The notes under the pieces are model-generated. The model ran no database searches and was not told the origin of the DNA. It saw only the letters and a list, made by a program, of their open reading frames with translations. This document shows, piece by piece, positions 1-8,604 of a DNA stretch of 64,000 nucleotides. The stretch is taken from assembly GCF_026230175.1 (NCBI RefSeq), contig NZ_CP104208.1, positions 558,001-622,000 on the forward strand, written 5' to 3'. How positions within the stretch are numbered: the stretch's first letter is position 1; each line of letters starts with the position of its first letter. The position numbers and the translations under genes are program-made. This DNA is from Desulfovibrio mangrovi. Its GTDB lineage: Bacteria; Desulfobacterota; Desulfovibrionia; Desulfovibrionales; Desulfovibrionaceae.

Positions 1-1
1 C

Positions 2-157
2 AACTACATGGATGACGTGTGGGGTGCCTCCAATGTCGGTATGCACGCTGTGTGGCTGAACCTTGATTCGGCTGATGTGCGCACAGGCGAACGCTACCGG
101 ACAATCCATTCTTTTGCGGAATTGCCCGGAGCGCTTTCCGAGATGGGCTTTGTATAA
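2..157 (+). CDS. HAD-family hydrolase, C-terminal fragment
   Basis: The window opens inside this gene; the last 51 codons are visible, ending in TAA at 155-157. The fragment begins NYMDDVWGASNVGMHAVWLN, which fits HAD motif IV (acidic pair, then GA..xGM.xVWLN) followed by the usual short C-terminal tail. HAD hydrolases are mostly cytosolic phosphatases. The substrate cannot be told from this piece. An intrinsic terminator follows 30 nt downstream, so this is the end of its transcription unit. Confidence 0.75.
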   Translation, partial: NYMDDVWGASNVGMHAVWLNLDSADVRTGERYRTIHSFAELPGALSEMGFV

Positions 158-186
158 CGCCCCGACATTGATAATGCATAAAAAAA

Positions 187-211
187 GCCGGACATTGGTC
201 CGGCTTTTTTT
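187..211 (+). terminator. Intrinsic terminator, probably bidirectional
   Basis: Stem GCCGGAC/GTCCGGC with a 4-nt loop, flanked by an A-run on the left and seven T on the right. It lies between the HAD gene and the convergent small gene at 230-499 and can serve both. Confidence 0.85.
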
Positions 212-229
212 GTGTCATTTGGGCAGATG

Positions 230-499
230 CTACACGATAGAGCCGAACGAGTGGATCACGTTCTTGCGGAAGGCGCGGGTTCGCCAGATCTCTTCAGCGC
301 CGGCAGTGCTCAGGTCGCCGCGAACAGCGGAACGCAATTCGTCCTGCTGCGCAGGCGTTAGTTTGAGCAGCTTGATGTCGCCAAGCAGGGCAAGGGGATC
401 GGAATAATCCTTGGGCATGGGAGTGTTCCCGTTGTCGTGATACAGGAAACTGATGGTTGCCTTGGGACTGGTCTTGAGGCGTTCGATAAAAGTAAGCAT
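230..499 (-). CDS. Hypothetical small protein (89 aa)
   Basis: I do not recognise this protein. It begins MLTFIERLKTSPKATISF and has no signal peptide, membrane segment or cysteine. The middle (about residues 35-60) is rich in L, K, D and E and looks helical. The start is set by GGGAG seven bases upstream of this ATG; another ATG lies two codons earlier but is too close to that site. It is a single gene convergent with the HAD gene. It resembles short leader-like or regulatory proteins only in size, so no function is proposed. Confidence 0.6.
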   Translation of the reverse strand: MLTFIERLKTSPKATISFLYHDNGNTPMPKDYSDPLALLGDIKLLKLTPAQQDELRSAVRGDLSTAGAEEIWRTRAFRKNVIHSFGSIV

Positions 500-1100
500 G
501 GTCATTCTCCCTTCCGGAGCGTCTGGCTCCCGGCAATCGGACAATCTGGCCGACGTTTTAGCTGTCATTGTTGTTCAAGCGGCAAGCCGCTTCGGTGGGC
601 GCGCAATAAGTCACAAATCCGCCCGCCGGTATTACCGTTCCCGTCATTTCAGCGCTCCTGCAGGACGCAGGCTGCCGTTTTTCCGGTACTCCAAGAAAAA
701 ACGACCCCTCATGCCGAGAGGCCGATTGCATTACGTAATCTGGCCTCATGGTACCATGGTTGCATGGTTCGGCTTTGGCACCTTGCCTGGGGCAGGTTGC
801 CGGACGGTCTCAGGGCCATTCCCTCGCGTCCTCGTCATGAGTGCTGTTGCTTGCTTGTAGGAAAATGATTTACAGTTGTCAACAAGGAAATTCGGAAAAA
901 ATTATATAGTAATTAATTTAGATGGTTATGGTTAAGAAAATCGATTTTAGTTGTCCTTTTAGGTACTACTTTTTACCATCTTGTTCACAAAAATGTAGTT
1001 GCTGCTAGTACTACTATCAAAATGGCTTTGCTGGTCATTCAGCAGGCAATAGGATAGGCAGAAGCCTGCATTGCATAATCCAGCAAGGAGCTTGTTGCCG
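500..1100. other. 600-bp intergenic region with palindromes and an AT-rich block
   Basis: No convincing gene. Short open frames here lack ribosome sites and overlap on both strands. Around 714-760 there are dense dyads: ATTACGTAAT (730-739) nested in an imperfect GAGGCC/GGCCTC hairpin, then CATGGTACCATG (747-758). Bases about 855-1030 are strikingly AT-rich compared with the genes and probably hold the murJ promoter; the promoter of the leftward small gene should lie at 500-700. Confidence 0.5.
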
Positions 1101-2660
1101 ATGGGCATTCTTACCGGGCGGCATCGCATGGGGACCGCCGCCCTCATCATGGCCGGCAGTGTGTTTCTGTCCCGCTTCATGGGATTGATCCGCGATAAAT
1201 TCATATCCTACTATCACGGGGCTTCCGTGGAGTCGGACATATATTTCACCTCGTTCGTCATTCCGGATTTCCTGAATTATCTGCTTGCAGGAGGGTATTT
1301 TTCCATAACTCTGATTCCTCTGCTGGCTGAGTATTTTGAACGGGACGAGCGCGAAGGCTGGCAATTCCTTTCCGCCGTACTGTGTTGGGTGGCGTTGGTG
1401 GCTAGCCTGCTGACGGGGGCGGCGTGGATGGCAGCACCGTGGCTGTCGAAGCTTGCGGCTCCCGGTTTTGATACCGCCTCGCTTGAGCGCCTTGCATCCT
1501 TTCTTCGCATCATTCTGCCTGCGCAGGTGTTCTTTTTGATCGGAGCCTGCCTTTCCGGCGTGCTGTACATGCGCAGGCAGTTTTCCGTGCCCGCTTTGAC
1601 GCCGCTCGTATACAACGCCTGCATCATTCTTGGCGGCTGGCTGATGATCGATTCCGGTATGGAAGGTTTTTGCTGGGGCGTGCTGGGCGGTGCGGCAGTA
1701 GGGAGCTTTCTGCTGCCATTGATGGCTGTGCGTTCCGGTGGCGGCATGCGGCTTTCTGTCTGCTTCAGACATGCCGGAGTGTGGCGTTTCATGCTGCTGG
1801 CGCTGCCCTTGATGATAGGGCAATCCATTGTGGTGCTGGATGAGCAGTTTGTGCGTATTTTTGGCTCCCTGACAGGCGACGGTGCCGTCAGTCTGCTCAA
1901 CTATGCCCGGCGCATCATGCAGGTGCCCGTGGGCGTGGTGGCGCAGGCTGCGGGGGTTGCTTCCTATCCCTTCCTTGCCTCGCTGGTGGCGAAACGCGAG
2001 ACGGCTCAGTTCAACAGCACGCTCAATACGGCACTCAGAAATACCATGCTGATCATCGTACCGCTTTCGGCATGGATGATCGCGGCTGCGGAGCCTACGC
2101 TCCGGCTTATTTTCCAGCAGGGCGGCTTTGGGGCCGAGCAGACGCTTGGTGCAACACCGCTGTTGCAGGTTATGCTGGCTGCTGTTGCCTTCTGGGGCAT
2201 TCAGCAGATCATGGGGCGCGCCTTTTATGCGCACAAGGATACCGTAACCCCTGCTGTGGTCGGTACCGTGGCAACGGCTTTGGCGCTACCTGTGTACTGG
2301 TGGCTTGCCAACGTTCTGGGGGCGTTGGGGGTTGCGCTGGCTGGCTCCTGTTCCGTTGTGCTTTATACCGTGATGCTGTCTGCTGTGTGGCGGCGCAGGT
2401 TCGGGGGCGAAGCCTTTGCGGATGTGCCCATGGTGCTCGCCAAAGTGGTTGTGCTGAGTCTTCCGGCTGCCGTGTCTGGCTGGTGGACTGTGAGCAAGGT
2501 GGGCGGCTTCTTCCCGCAGGCCCCTCTGACGGGAGCCTTCATGGCCCTTGCTGCCAGCGGACTGCTCTTTTGCGTCGTGTACGCTGTCGTTGTCCGCTTG
2601 TTTGCCCCGTCCATGCTGTCGCCCGTTATGGAGATGGTACGGAGGAAGCTGCGGCGATAG
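1101..2660 (+). CDS. murJ: Lipid II flippase MurJ
   Basis: MurJ (MviN) moves the peptidoglycan precursor lipid II across the inner membrane. The 519-residue length and the run of about 13-14 hydrophobic segments fit the MviN/MOP family. The N-terminal region has the family signature S.FLSRFMGLIRDKFISYYHG near residues 15-35, followed by a charged segment and FVIPDFLNYLLAGG. The ATG is chosen because AAGGAG lies 10 nt upstream; an earlier in-frame TTG at 1071 has no ribosome site. The gene stands alone after an AT-rich region and ends at a strong terminator. Confidence 0.93.
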   Translation: MGILTGRHRMGTAALIMAGSVFLSRFMGLIRDKFISYYHGASVESDIYFTSFVIPDFLNYLLAGGYFSITLIPLLAEYFERDEREGWQFLSAVLCWVALVASLLTGAAWMAAPWLSKLAAPGFDTASLERLASFLRIILPAQVFFLIGACLSGVLYMRRQFSVPALTPLVYNACIILGGWLMIDSGMEGFCWGVLGGAAVGSFLLPLMAVRSGGGMRLSVCFRHAGVWRFMLLALPLMIGQSIVVLDEQFVRIFGSLTGDGAVSLLNYARRIMQVPVGVVAQAAGVASYPFLASLVAKRETAQFNSTLNTALRNTMLIIVPLSAWMIAAAEPTLRLIFQQGGFGAEQTLGATPLLQVMLAAVAFWGIQQIMGRAFYAHKDTVTPAVVGTVATALALPVYWWLANVLGALGVALAGSCSVVLYTVMLSAVWRRRFGGEAFADVPMVLAKVVVLSLPAAVSGWWTVSKVGGFFPQAPLTGAFMALAASGLLFCVVYAVVVRLFAPSMLSPVMEMVRRKLRR

Positions 2661-2700
2661 GCGGCAGGGGTGTTGCAAACACATTTATACGAAAAAAAAA

Positions 2701-2725
2701 CGCCTCCCGATCGGGAGGCGTTTTT
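2701..2725. terminator. Bidirectional intrinsic terminator
   Basis: A perfect 20-bp palindrome, CGCCTCCCGATCGGGAGGCG, with nine A before it and five T after it. It separates convergent murJ and the gene at 2748-3140. Confidence 0.9.
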
Positions 2726-2747
2726 GTGTATGTGTGCAACAGGCTTG

Positions 2748-3140
2748 CTACTGTTCCAGACCGCCCATATCGGGGCCGTCAAACATGGGGCCTGCACCTG
2801 CGGCTTCCCATTCCGCCTCAAGGGCGGTGAGCTTCTCGTCCAGCCAGTCATACATGGCCCGGGCCGTATTGTAGTTCATGACGACACGGGAATGGATATT
2901 GCGGATCACGACCTTGTGTTCGTTTTCCATGGGTACCATTTCATGGCCGATGCTTCCGTCCGGGGCGATGATCCGCTCTGACGTTGTGGGAAGCTTGTCG
3001 CTCTCCGTATAGAAATTCAGCTCAACTTCGCCGTGTGGATTCACGCCGCCCCAAACGCCGTGGGCGTATTCCAGTTTGGCGTCCTTTTCCATTTCGTATT
3101 CGTAGCGAATTCGCGCGGGGAGTTTGTATCCCTTGCTCAT
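2748..3140 (-). CDS. Hypothetical protein (130 aa)
   Basis: Not recognised. It is a soluble, acidic protein with no cysteine or signal peptide, starting MSKGYKLPARIRYEYEMEKD. The first 80 residues look beta-rich (alternating charged/hydrophobic, GVNPHGEVELNFYTES), and the rest is helical (MYDWLDEKLTALEAEWEAA) with a G/P/D-rich tail. AAGGAG eight bases upstream supports the start. It ends at the shared terminator with murJ and may be co-transcribed with the next leftward gene, 66 nt upstream. Confidence 0.7.
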   Translation of the reverse strand: MSKGYKLPARIRYEYEMEKDAKLEYAHGVWGGVNPHGEVELNFYTESDKLPTTSERIIAPDGSIGHEMVPMENEHKVVIRNIHSRVVMNYNTARAMYDWLDEKLTALEAEWEAAGAGPMFDGPDMGGLEQ

Positions 3141-3206
3141 GTCGTCTCCTTTCTATGTGATTGCGGCAGTGGGCCGCTGAAGCTTGGCGGTTGTTGTGCG
3201 GCTGAA

Positions 3207-3515
3207 TCAGGATGCGGTATCAAGCAGTCTTCCGGATGTCCTTTCCGGTGCCACCAGCGGGGTCTGCTGCGCAAGAGGGCCTGCGGAGGGCAGTTGGCCG
3301 GCTCTTGAACGGGCAATAAAACCGGCATCCCACTTCGCCTCGGCATCCGCAACCATATCGCCGATGATGATGGCGGTGTCGTCCATGAGCGTGGTGTATG
3401 GACGGCGGCTGAACGGCAGGCGCTTTATTCCCTCCATCCCCAGATTGAGCAGGGAGCGAATGATCAGGTCTTCAGAGTGCCTGATCCGTTCGGGGATGAC
3501 GGGAGGAAGGGCCAT
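3207..3515 (-). CDS. Hypothetical protein (102 aa)
   Basis: Not recognised. It starts MALPPVIPERIRHSEDLIIRS. The frame extends 27 codons further upstream, but this ATG has AGGA 9 nt before it and begins a sensible protein. The first 60 residues look structured (LLNLGMEGIKRLPF, then TLMDDTAIIIGDMVADAEAKWDAGFIAR); the tail is low-complexity. It runs the same way as the gene at 2748-3140. Another open frame overlaps on the opposite strand, so the call is moderate. Confidence 0.5.
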   Translation of the reverse strand: MALPPVIPERIRHSEDLIIRSLLNLGMEGIKRLPFSRRPYTTLMDDTAIIIGDMVADAEAKWDAGFIARSRAGQLPSAGPLAQQTPLVAPERTSGRLLDTAS

Positions 3516-3765
3516 GGTATCTGTCCTGTTGGAGTGACGGCGGATATGCCTGTGCCATACCCGTACAGGGCCATGTGCCGGTTGCATACCGGACAACCGT
3601 TCTCAACACATGATAGGGCAGGCAGGACGTGAAGTAAAGAGTATGTGAGATGCCGCATCCTGCGCTGCTGGGCGGCTGGTCTGCCGCGCTTGCGGCTTGA
3701 CGTATGGGCTGGAATGCCGCAAAGTCTCCGCGTCTTCAACCATAAACTCAAGTCGGGGATTATAT

Positions 3766-4326
3766 ATGGCCGATTATACCAGTGAAGTAATGGAAGTACG
3801 ACCGTATCTGGACATGGAGTTGCTCATGAGCGTGAGCCAGGAGTCTCGCGTTGATGGCAGCACCATGGACCACATGGGGCAGCTTTGGGAAAAGTGGACT
3901 CCCCATCTCTCCGCACGCAAGCTCAAAGTGGGCAAGATTCAGTATCTTGCCGTGTGGCTTGATGACGTTGTGGAAGCTGATGTGGATTCCATCTGGGATG
4001 AATCCCCTTCCAGTGCCTATCTTGCCGGTAGCCTTGCGCAGGTTATGGTGATGTGCGCAGTGAACCAGCTGCTGCCTGAAGTGCAGGATGCCGGATGTGC
4101 ACCCGCGCCCAAACCCACTGACGGGCTGGTTGATGCCCTGGAAGCGGAAGGATGTCCCTATAACGAACAGGGAACCATGCTCGCCCGCAAGTTTGCTATC
4201 ATTACGCACTACCCCTTCAAGGGCGCGTGTGAAATCTGTTATCTGCAGAAGGATTGTCCCAAGGGTTCCGGCAATCAGGACTCCGGTTCCATTGTTCTGC
4301 CCGGTTACGAGCGGGGCAAGGAATAG
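3766..4326 (+). CDS. Hypothetical protein with C-terminal cysteine motif (186 aa)
   Basis: Not recognised as a named family. It begins MADYTSEVMEVRPYLDMELL and is soluble and mostly helical. About residues 125-175 carry EGCPYNEQG and then ACEICYLQKDCPKG. These four cysteines, in a C...CxxC...C arrangement, could bind a metal or iron-sulfur cluster (inference). The ribosome site before this ATG is weak; the frame is open 23 codons further up but without a better start. The 3' flank holds a triplicated CCTTTTCAGA element and a hairpin that overlaps the convergent gene. Confidence 0.65.
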   Translation: MADYTSEVMEVRPYLDMELLMSVSQESRVDGSTMDHMGQLWEKWTPHLSARKLKVGKIQYLAVWLDDVVEADVDSIWDESPSSAYLAGSLAQVMVMCAVNQLLPEVQDAGCAPAPKPTDGLVDALEAEGCPYNEQGTMLARKFAIITHYPFKGACEICYLQKDCPKGSGNQDSGSIVLPGYERGKE

Positions 4327-4345
4327 CCGGTTTTCGCCGCCGATT

Positions 4346-4378
4346 CCTTTTCAGACCCTTTTCAGATCCTTTTCAGAT
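4346..4378 (+). repeat. Three tandem copies of CCTTTTCAGA
   Basis: The 10-bp unit occurs three times at a spacing of 10-11 bp, directly after the stop of the 3766-4326 gene. It is probably replication slippage; no function is evident. Confidence 0.7.
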
Positions 4379-4968
4379 CATTCCGATCGTTCAACCCGGA
4401 GGTGCACCTGTGCTTCCGGGTTTTTTTGCAGCCAGTCTCCGGCGGCCACTGTGCTCAAGGCGCCTTCGGGGGTGTTGATGGACAGCGCCTCGTTTTCCGG
4501 ATGCTCTTTCAGCAGCTTGGCGATGCGCCACGCCACCGAGGTCACTCCCCGCTCAAGAAAGGACTCTCCCTGTTCCTGCATGATGAGGTTGAACAGCAGT
4601 AACGTGATGGTTCCTTCCTCCGCCTGTGTGACGATTTCTGCCTTGCGGGTAATGTCTCCCCGCAGAGCCGCATACGGGCTGTTACGCCGCATGGCAATGC
4701 CGGCGGCACCGGGCAGGGCGGCTGCAAGCCCCATGCGTGCGCCGTCGTGTACTACTGCCGTATCAATGTCATCCACGGGCATGCCATCAAGAAAAACCGT
4801 TTGAATACGGTCTTCTACATATTCTCTCGGTATGCCGAACCCTTCTTCGAGCACCTGCCTTGCCGTTTTGTTTATCAGGGTGCGTACCTGAACACCGTGC
4901 TGGAGGATGTAGCTCCAGTGTCTGATCCCACAATCAGTCGTTCGTAAGAATAATTCGTTTTGAGTCAT
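4378..4968 (-). CDS. Hypothetical protein (196 aa)
   Basis: Not recognised. It starts MTQNELFLRTTDCGIRHWSY. It is soluble, with a mixed alpha/beta look: FGIPREYVEDRIQTVFLDGMPVDDID near residues 44-70, then a small-residue stretch (GARMGLAAALPGAAGIAMRR) and ITLLLFNLIMQEQGESFLERG. The C-terminus reads like a beta-rich cap. The upstream sequence is AT-rich and gives no clear ribosome site. Its last codons overlap a hairpin-T-tract that may terminate the convergent gene. Confidence 0.65.
   Translation of the reverse strand: MTQNELFLRTTDCGIRHWSYILQHGVQVRTLINKTARQVLEEGFGIPREYVEDRIQTVFLDGMPVDDIDTAVVHDGARMGLAAALPGAAGIAMRRNSPYAALRGDITRKAEIVTQAEEGTITLLLFNLIMQEQGESFLERGVTSVAWRIAKLLKEHPENEALSINTPEGALSTVAAGDWLQKNPEAQVHLRVERSE
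4393..4427 (+). terminator. Terminator inside the 3' end of the convergent gene
   Basis: Stem AACCCGGA/TCCGGGTT with a 14-nt loop, followed by a run of seven T. It lies within the coding region of the leftward gene at 4378-4968 and is positioned to end the 3766-4326 transcript. Confidence 0.6.
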
Positions 4969-5086
4969 TTTGAGTTATTTTTGGTTTGAATGAGTTTGTA
5001 TTGGGATTATTTATTACACAAGATTACTGTAACAGACGATATGTGAAATGCAATTATCTGTAGAACTGACTTTTGAAATAGTGTAT

Positions 5087-5098
5087 AGTAACGTTACT
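5087..5098. promoter_or_regulatory. 12-bp palindrome upstream of the AOR gene
   Basis: AGTAACGTTACT is a perfect dyad in the AT-rich 220-bp leader before the AOR gene, about 95 bp upstream of its ATG. The position suits an operator; the binding protein is unknown. Confidence 0.4.
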
Positions 5099-5192
5099 TT
5101 GCTCTGTATATCATGTTTATCGTGGTAGCAAATACATACTACATTGAAGGTGTGGGCTGCACCTTCTCAACAAAGGGCTAGAGGTAAAACAC

Positions 5193-6926
5193 ATGTCCAA
5201 GATTCTCAGAATCAATACCAAGGATCGCTCCTATCGTTTCGAAGAACCCGGCCAGTATGCCGGTATGGGTGGCCGCGGACTTACGTCCCGTCTGGTGCTG
5301 AATGAAGTGCCCGCCGATATCCACGCCCTGAGCGGGGACAACAAGCTTGTTGCCGCCATCGGCCTTCTTTCCGGCACTGCTGCGGCGAACTCCGGTCGTA
5401 TTTCCGTTGGTGCCAAGTCTCCGCTGACCGGTACCATCAAGGAATCCAACTCCGGCGGTTCCTTCTGTCAGAAGCTCGCCCGTCTGAACATTCTGGCTGT
5501 GGTGCTGGAAGACAAGCCCGCCGATGACGCAGATTTCTGCAACATCGTTATCACCAAGGAAGGCGTGACCTTTGAAGACGCCGCTCCCATCGTGGGCAAG
5601 GGCACCTATGATTCCATGGATTTCATCATGGAAAAGTACGGCAAGAAGGCTTGCGGCATGCTCATCGGACCTGCCGGTGAAGCCTGCCTGACCGCTGCTT
5701 CCATCCAGTTCTCCGACCCCTGGGGCCGTCCTGCCCGTGCTGCTGGCCGCGGCGGTCTCGGTGCAGTTATGGGTTCCAAGAAGGTCAAGGCCATTGTCGT
5801 GGACGACACCAATGGCGAGCGTTTCGGCTACGCCGACGAAGAGAAGTTCAAGGCCGCTTCCAAGCGCTGGGCTGAAATCCTGCGCTCCCATCCCGTTACC
5901 GGCGAAGGTCTGCCCGGATTCGGTACCGCGGTTCTGGTGAACATCGTTAACGAAGCCGGTGCGTTCCCCACCAAGAACTTCCGCGGTGGCCGTTGTGATC
6001 ATGCTTCCGAGATTTCCGGCGAAAAGATTGCCGAATTCATCACCAAGCGCGGCGGCAAGGTCAAGGAAGGCTGTCACGCCGGTTGTATCATCCAGTGTTC
6101 CCAGAACTACGTGGATGAAAAGGGCGAGTACCTGACCTCCGGCTTCGAATACGAAACCGTGTGGGCTTTCGGTGGCAACTCCCTGATCAAGGACATCGAC
6201 CAGATCGCCGCCCTTGACCGCGCCTGTGACGACCTTGGTCTCGACACCATCGAGACCGGTAACGCCGTGGCCATTGCCATGGACGGCGGCGTGATTCCGT
6301 GGGGCGACGGCATCGCCGCTCACAAGATGCTGTACCGCATTCTGGATAAGAATGACTACCTCGGCAAGATCATCGGCAGCGGTGTGGACTTTGCTGCTCA
6401 GGCTTTCGGTGTGGACCGCGTGCCCACCGTCAAGGGTCAGTCCATGCCTGCATACGACCCCCGTGCCGCTAAGGGTATCGGCGTAACCTACGCCACTACC
6501 ACCATGGGTGCGGACCATACCGCCGGTTACGCCATCTGCCAGAACCTGCTCAAGGTCGGCGGTGACGTGAACCCGTTGGGCAAGCAGGGGCAGGTGGAAA
6601 CCTCCAAGGCGCTTCAGATTGCAACCGCAACCGTGGACGCTCTGGGCCTGTGCCTCTTCGTTGCCTTTGCCGTGCTGGATACTGCTGATGCCGCTCAGGT
6701 TATCTGCGATATGGTCTCCGCACGTCACGGTATCGAGTTCACCACCGATGACTTCGGCGCACTGGGCATCAATACTCTGAAGGATGAACTGGCATACAAC
6801 CGTGCCGCCGGTTTCACCAAGGAAGACGACCAACTGCCCGCCTTCATGATGAAGGAAAAGTTGGCTCCCCATAACGTCGTGTGGGACTTCACCACCGAAG
6901 AACTGCAGGGCGCTCTGGTCGACTAG
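5193..6926 (+). CDS. aor: Aldehyde:ferredoxin oxidoreductase (tungstopterin type)
   Basis: Oxidises aldehydes to carboxylic acids, passing electrons to ferredoxin, using a tungsto-bispterin and one 4Fe-4S cluster in the cytosol. At 577 aa it is close to the family norm. The N-terminal pterin-binding domain shows GMGGRGLTSRLV (residues 25-35) and SGRISVGAKSPLTG. Cluster ligands are C294, C298 and C302 (CHAGCIIQC, a C-x3-C-x3-C form), with a late cysteine in ALGLCLF as the likely fourth. AGAGG lies upstream of the ATG. It stands alone, with its own AT-rich promoter region and terminator. A MoaD/ThiS-like protein that could serve pterin synthesis is encoded 16 kb away. Substrate range is unknown. 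Confidence 0.93.
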   Translation: MSKILRINTKDRSYRFEEPGQYAGMGGRGLTSRLVLNEVPADIHALSGDNKLVAAIGLLSGTAAANSGRISVGAKSPLTGTIKESNSGGSFCQKLARLNILAVVLEDKPADDADFCNIVITKEGVTFEDAAPIVGKGTYDSMDFIMEKYGKKACGMLIGPAGEACLTAASIQFSDPWGRPARAAGRGGLGAVMGSKKVKAIVVDDTNGERFGYADEEKFKAASKRWAEILRSHPVTGEGLPGFGTAVLVNIVNEAGAFPTKNFRGGRCDHASEISGEKIAEFITKRGGKVKEGCHAGCIIQCSQNYVDEKGEYLTSGFEYETVWAFGGNSLIKDIDQIAALDRACDDLGLDTIETGNAVAIAMDGGVIPWGDGIAAHKMLYRILDKNDYLGKIIGSGVDFAAQAFGVDRVPTVKGQSMPAYDPRAAKGIGVTYATTTMGADHTAGYAICQNLLKVGGDVNPLGKQGQVETSKALQIATATVDALGLCLFVAFAVLDTADAAQVICDMVSARHGIEFTTDDFGALGINTLKDELAYNRAAGFTKEDDQLPAFMMKEKLAPHNVVWDFTTEELQGALVD

Positions 6927-6951
6927 ACCAGTTAAGACCGCTATGAAACGA

Positions 6952-6981
6952 GGCCGGACAGCTGTTGCTGTCCGGCCTTTT
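6952..6981 (+). terminator. Intrinsic terminator of the AOR gene
   Basis: An 11-bp perfect stem, GGCCGGACAGC/GCTGTCCGGCC, with loop TGTT and then TTTTCATTT. Confidence 0.9.
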
Positions 6982-7025
6982 CATTTGGGGCGGAAGAGGG
7001 AGGACTCGCGTGCAATGCTATAAGG

Positions 7026-7042
7026 TGGAGAGCATAGTGCTT
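7026..7042 (+). promoter_or_regulatory. Possible sigma-54 promoter before the kinase gene
   Basis: TGGAGAGCATAGTGCTT has the GG-N10-GC spacing of a -24/-12 element and a good -12 half, but the -24 half departs from TGGCAC at three positions. It lies 123 nt upstream of the histidine kinase start. Confidence 0.3.
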
Positions 7043-7164
7043 TCCGCAGTGGGGCGCAGGGTGAGGTGCTCAGGACAGGGGGACTTGTACAAAGCGGTTC
7101 GAGGGAGTAGCATGCTCAGTCAGTCCATGTCATTTCAACATGTTGTCAAGCAACGGAGCGTCCG

Positions 7165-8604
7165 GTGATTCCAAGACTGAACATCAGGCAAAAGATCATC
7201 CTCGGTTTCCTCATACCGTCCATCTGTCTTGGGGTGCTGACGGTCGTGTCGTATTCCAACCTGCTGCTTATCGAAAAGAAGACGTATTCGGTCGAATTCA
7301 TCGACGATATGGAGAACTTCATTCTCGAGTTCCGCAGACAGGAAAAGAACTTTTTGCTGTATGGCGAGAAGAGCAGCTACGACCTTGCCATCCGTGAAGT
7401 GGATGCCACGCTGGAGATGCTGCAACATCTGGACGCCTTCAGCCTTGATGCCCACGTTGAGGCAATGATTGGGGAGCTGCGTGACAGGATAGAGCAGTAC
7501 CGCGCCCGCATGGTCCGCATGTATGAGGTGGCCAGTTCCGGCGGTAAGAATCTGGATACGGAAATCGACAAGCTGCGAGACATCGGCAAGGATCTTGTTG
7601 ATCTGGCCGTGGAGATATCCAAGCTGGAGCGCAGCAATATTCTCAAGATCAACAAACACCTGAGAAGCCAGTTGGTATTCTCCATCATGGGTGTTTCCAT
7701 ACTGTTCCTCATCATTTTCTATATTGTGAGTACGCGGGTTCTCAAGCCCCTCAAGATCATCGAATTGACCACCATGCAGATAGCCCGCGGCAACTTCCAG
7801 CCTTTAGAGGTGCGTAAGGCCAACGACGAAATCCGGCAGGTGCAGGAGGCGTTCAACCGCATGGTGCAGGAGCTTGAGAAGCGTCAGGACCAACTCGTGC
7901 AGGCGCAGAAGCTTTCGTCAATCGGCACGCTGAGTGCGGGTATTGCCCATCAGGTGAACAACCCTCTCAACAATATTTCCACATCTGCACAGATTCTGCG
8001 GGACGTTGTGAAGGACAGTGTTGATCCTTTCGGGATGAAGATGCTGGGCAACATTGAGACCGAAACGGCCCGGGCCCGCGATATTGTGCGAGGCTTGCTG
8101 GAGTTTGCGCGGCATACGGAGCTGTCCATCAAGCTGGTCCCCCTGAAGGGCGTGGTGGACAAGGCCGTTCAACTGGTCTCTTCACAGGTTCCGCCCGGCG
8201 TTACGGTGACGGTGAATGTGCCGGAGGACATCCGTCTGGAACTGGACCCCCAGCGCATGGGCGAGGTGCTTCTCAATCTTGTTCTGAACGCCATTCAGGC
8301 CATTGAAACCCTGCCGGGAGAGATATCCCTCTATCTGGGCAATGATGCGCCGGAAAACATGGTCACGTTGATCGTGGAGGATACGGGCAAGGGCATCAAT
8401 GAAAATGACCTGCCGCATATCTTTGACCCCTTCTTTACCCGTAAGGAAGTGGGTAAGGGCACGGGGCTCGGGCTTTCCGTGGCGTACGGCATCATCGAAG
8501 AGTTCAAGGGCAGGATTCGGGCTGAGAGTCAGGAGGGGGTGGGCACACGCTTCATGATCGATCTGCCGTTGCCTTCTGCCAGTGCGGACGGGGGCGAGCA
8601 ATGA
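7165..8604 (+). CDS. Membrane sensor histidine kinase
   Basis: Autophosphorylates and passes phosphate to a response regulator. TM1 is about residues 10-30. The periplasmic part, 31-170, is all helical with EFRRQEKNFLLYG, like four-helix-bundle sensors. TM2 is 171-190, followed by a HAMP segment to about 243. The HisKA box has H262 in GIAHQVNNPLNN, then come an N box (LVLNAIQAI), DTGKGI and GKGTGLGLSVAYG. The sequence HQVNNP replaces the usual HEINNP. It starts with GTG, six bases after GGAG. Its stop overlaps the start of the sigma-54 activator (ATGA), so the two form a cognate pair. The ligand cannot be inferred. Confidence 0.92.
   Translation: MIPRLNIRQKIILGFLIPSICLGVLTVVSYSNLLLIEKKTYSVEFIDDMENFILEFRRQEKNFLLYGEKSSYDLAIREVDATLEMLQHLDAFSLDAHVEAMIGELRDRIEQYRARMVRMYEVASSGGKNLDTEIDKLRDIGKDLVDLAVEISKLERSNILKINKHLRSQLVFSIMGVSILFLIIFYIVSTRVLKPLKIIELTTMQIARGNFQPLEVRKANDEIRQVQEAFNRMVQELEKRQDQLVQAQKLSSIGTLSAGIAHQVNNPLNNISTSAQILRDVVKDSVDPFGMKMLGNIETETARARDIVRGLLEFARHTELSIKLVPLKGVVDKAVQLVSSQVPPGVTVTVNVPEDIRLELDPQRMGEVLLNLVLNAIQAIETLPGEISLYLGNDAPENMVTLIVEDTGKGINENDLPHIFDPFFTRKEVGKGTGLGLSVAYGIIEEFKGRIRAESQEGVGTRFMIDLPLPSASADGGEQ

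Noticed and set aside
453-868. Overlapping rightward open frames of 135-143 codons in the 500-1100 region
   Set aside because: No ribosome site, composition unlike real genes, and frames overlap on both strands.
4346-4378. Three short direct repeats as a possible CRISPR or attachment site
   Set aside because: Units are only 10 bp with almost no spacer; simple slippage is enough.
5178-6872. 564-codon open frame antisense to the AOR gene
   Set aside because: A mirror of strong codon bias in the AOR gene; Gly/His/Val-rich, low-complexity and without family motifs.
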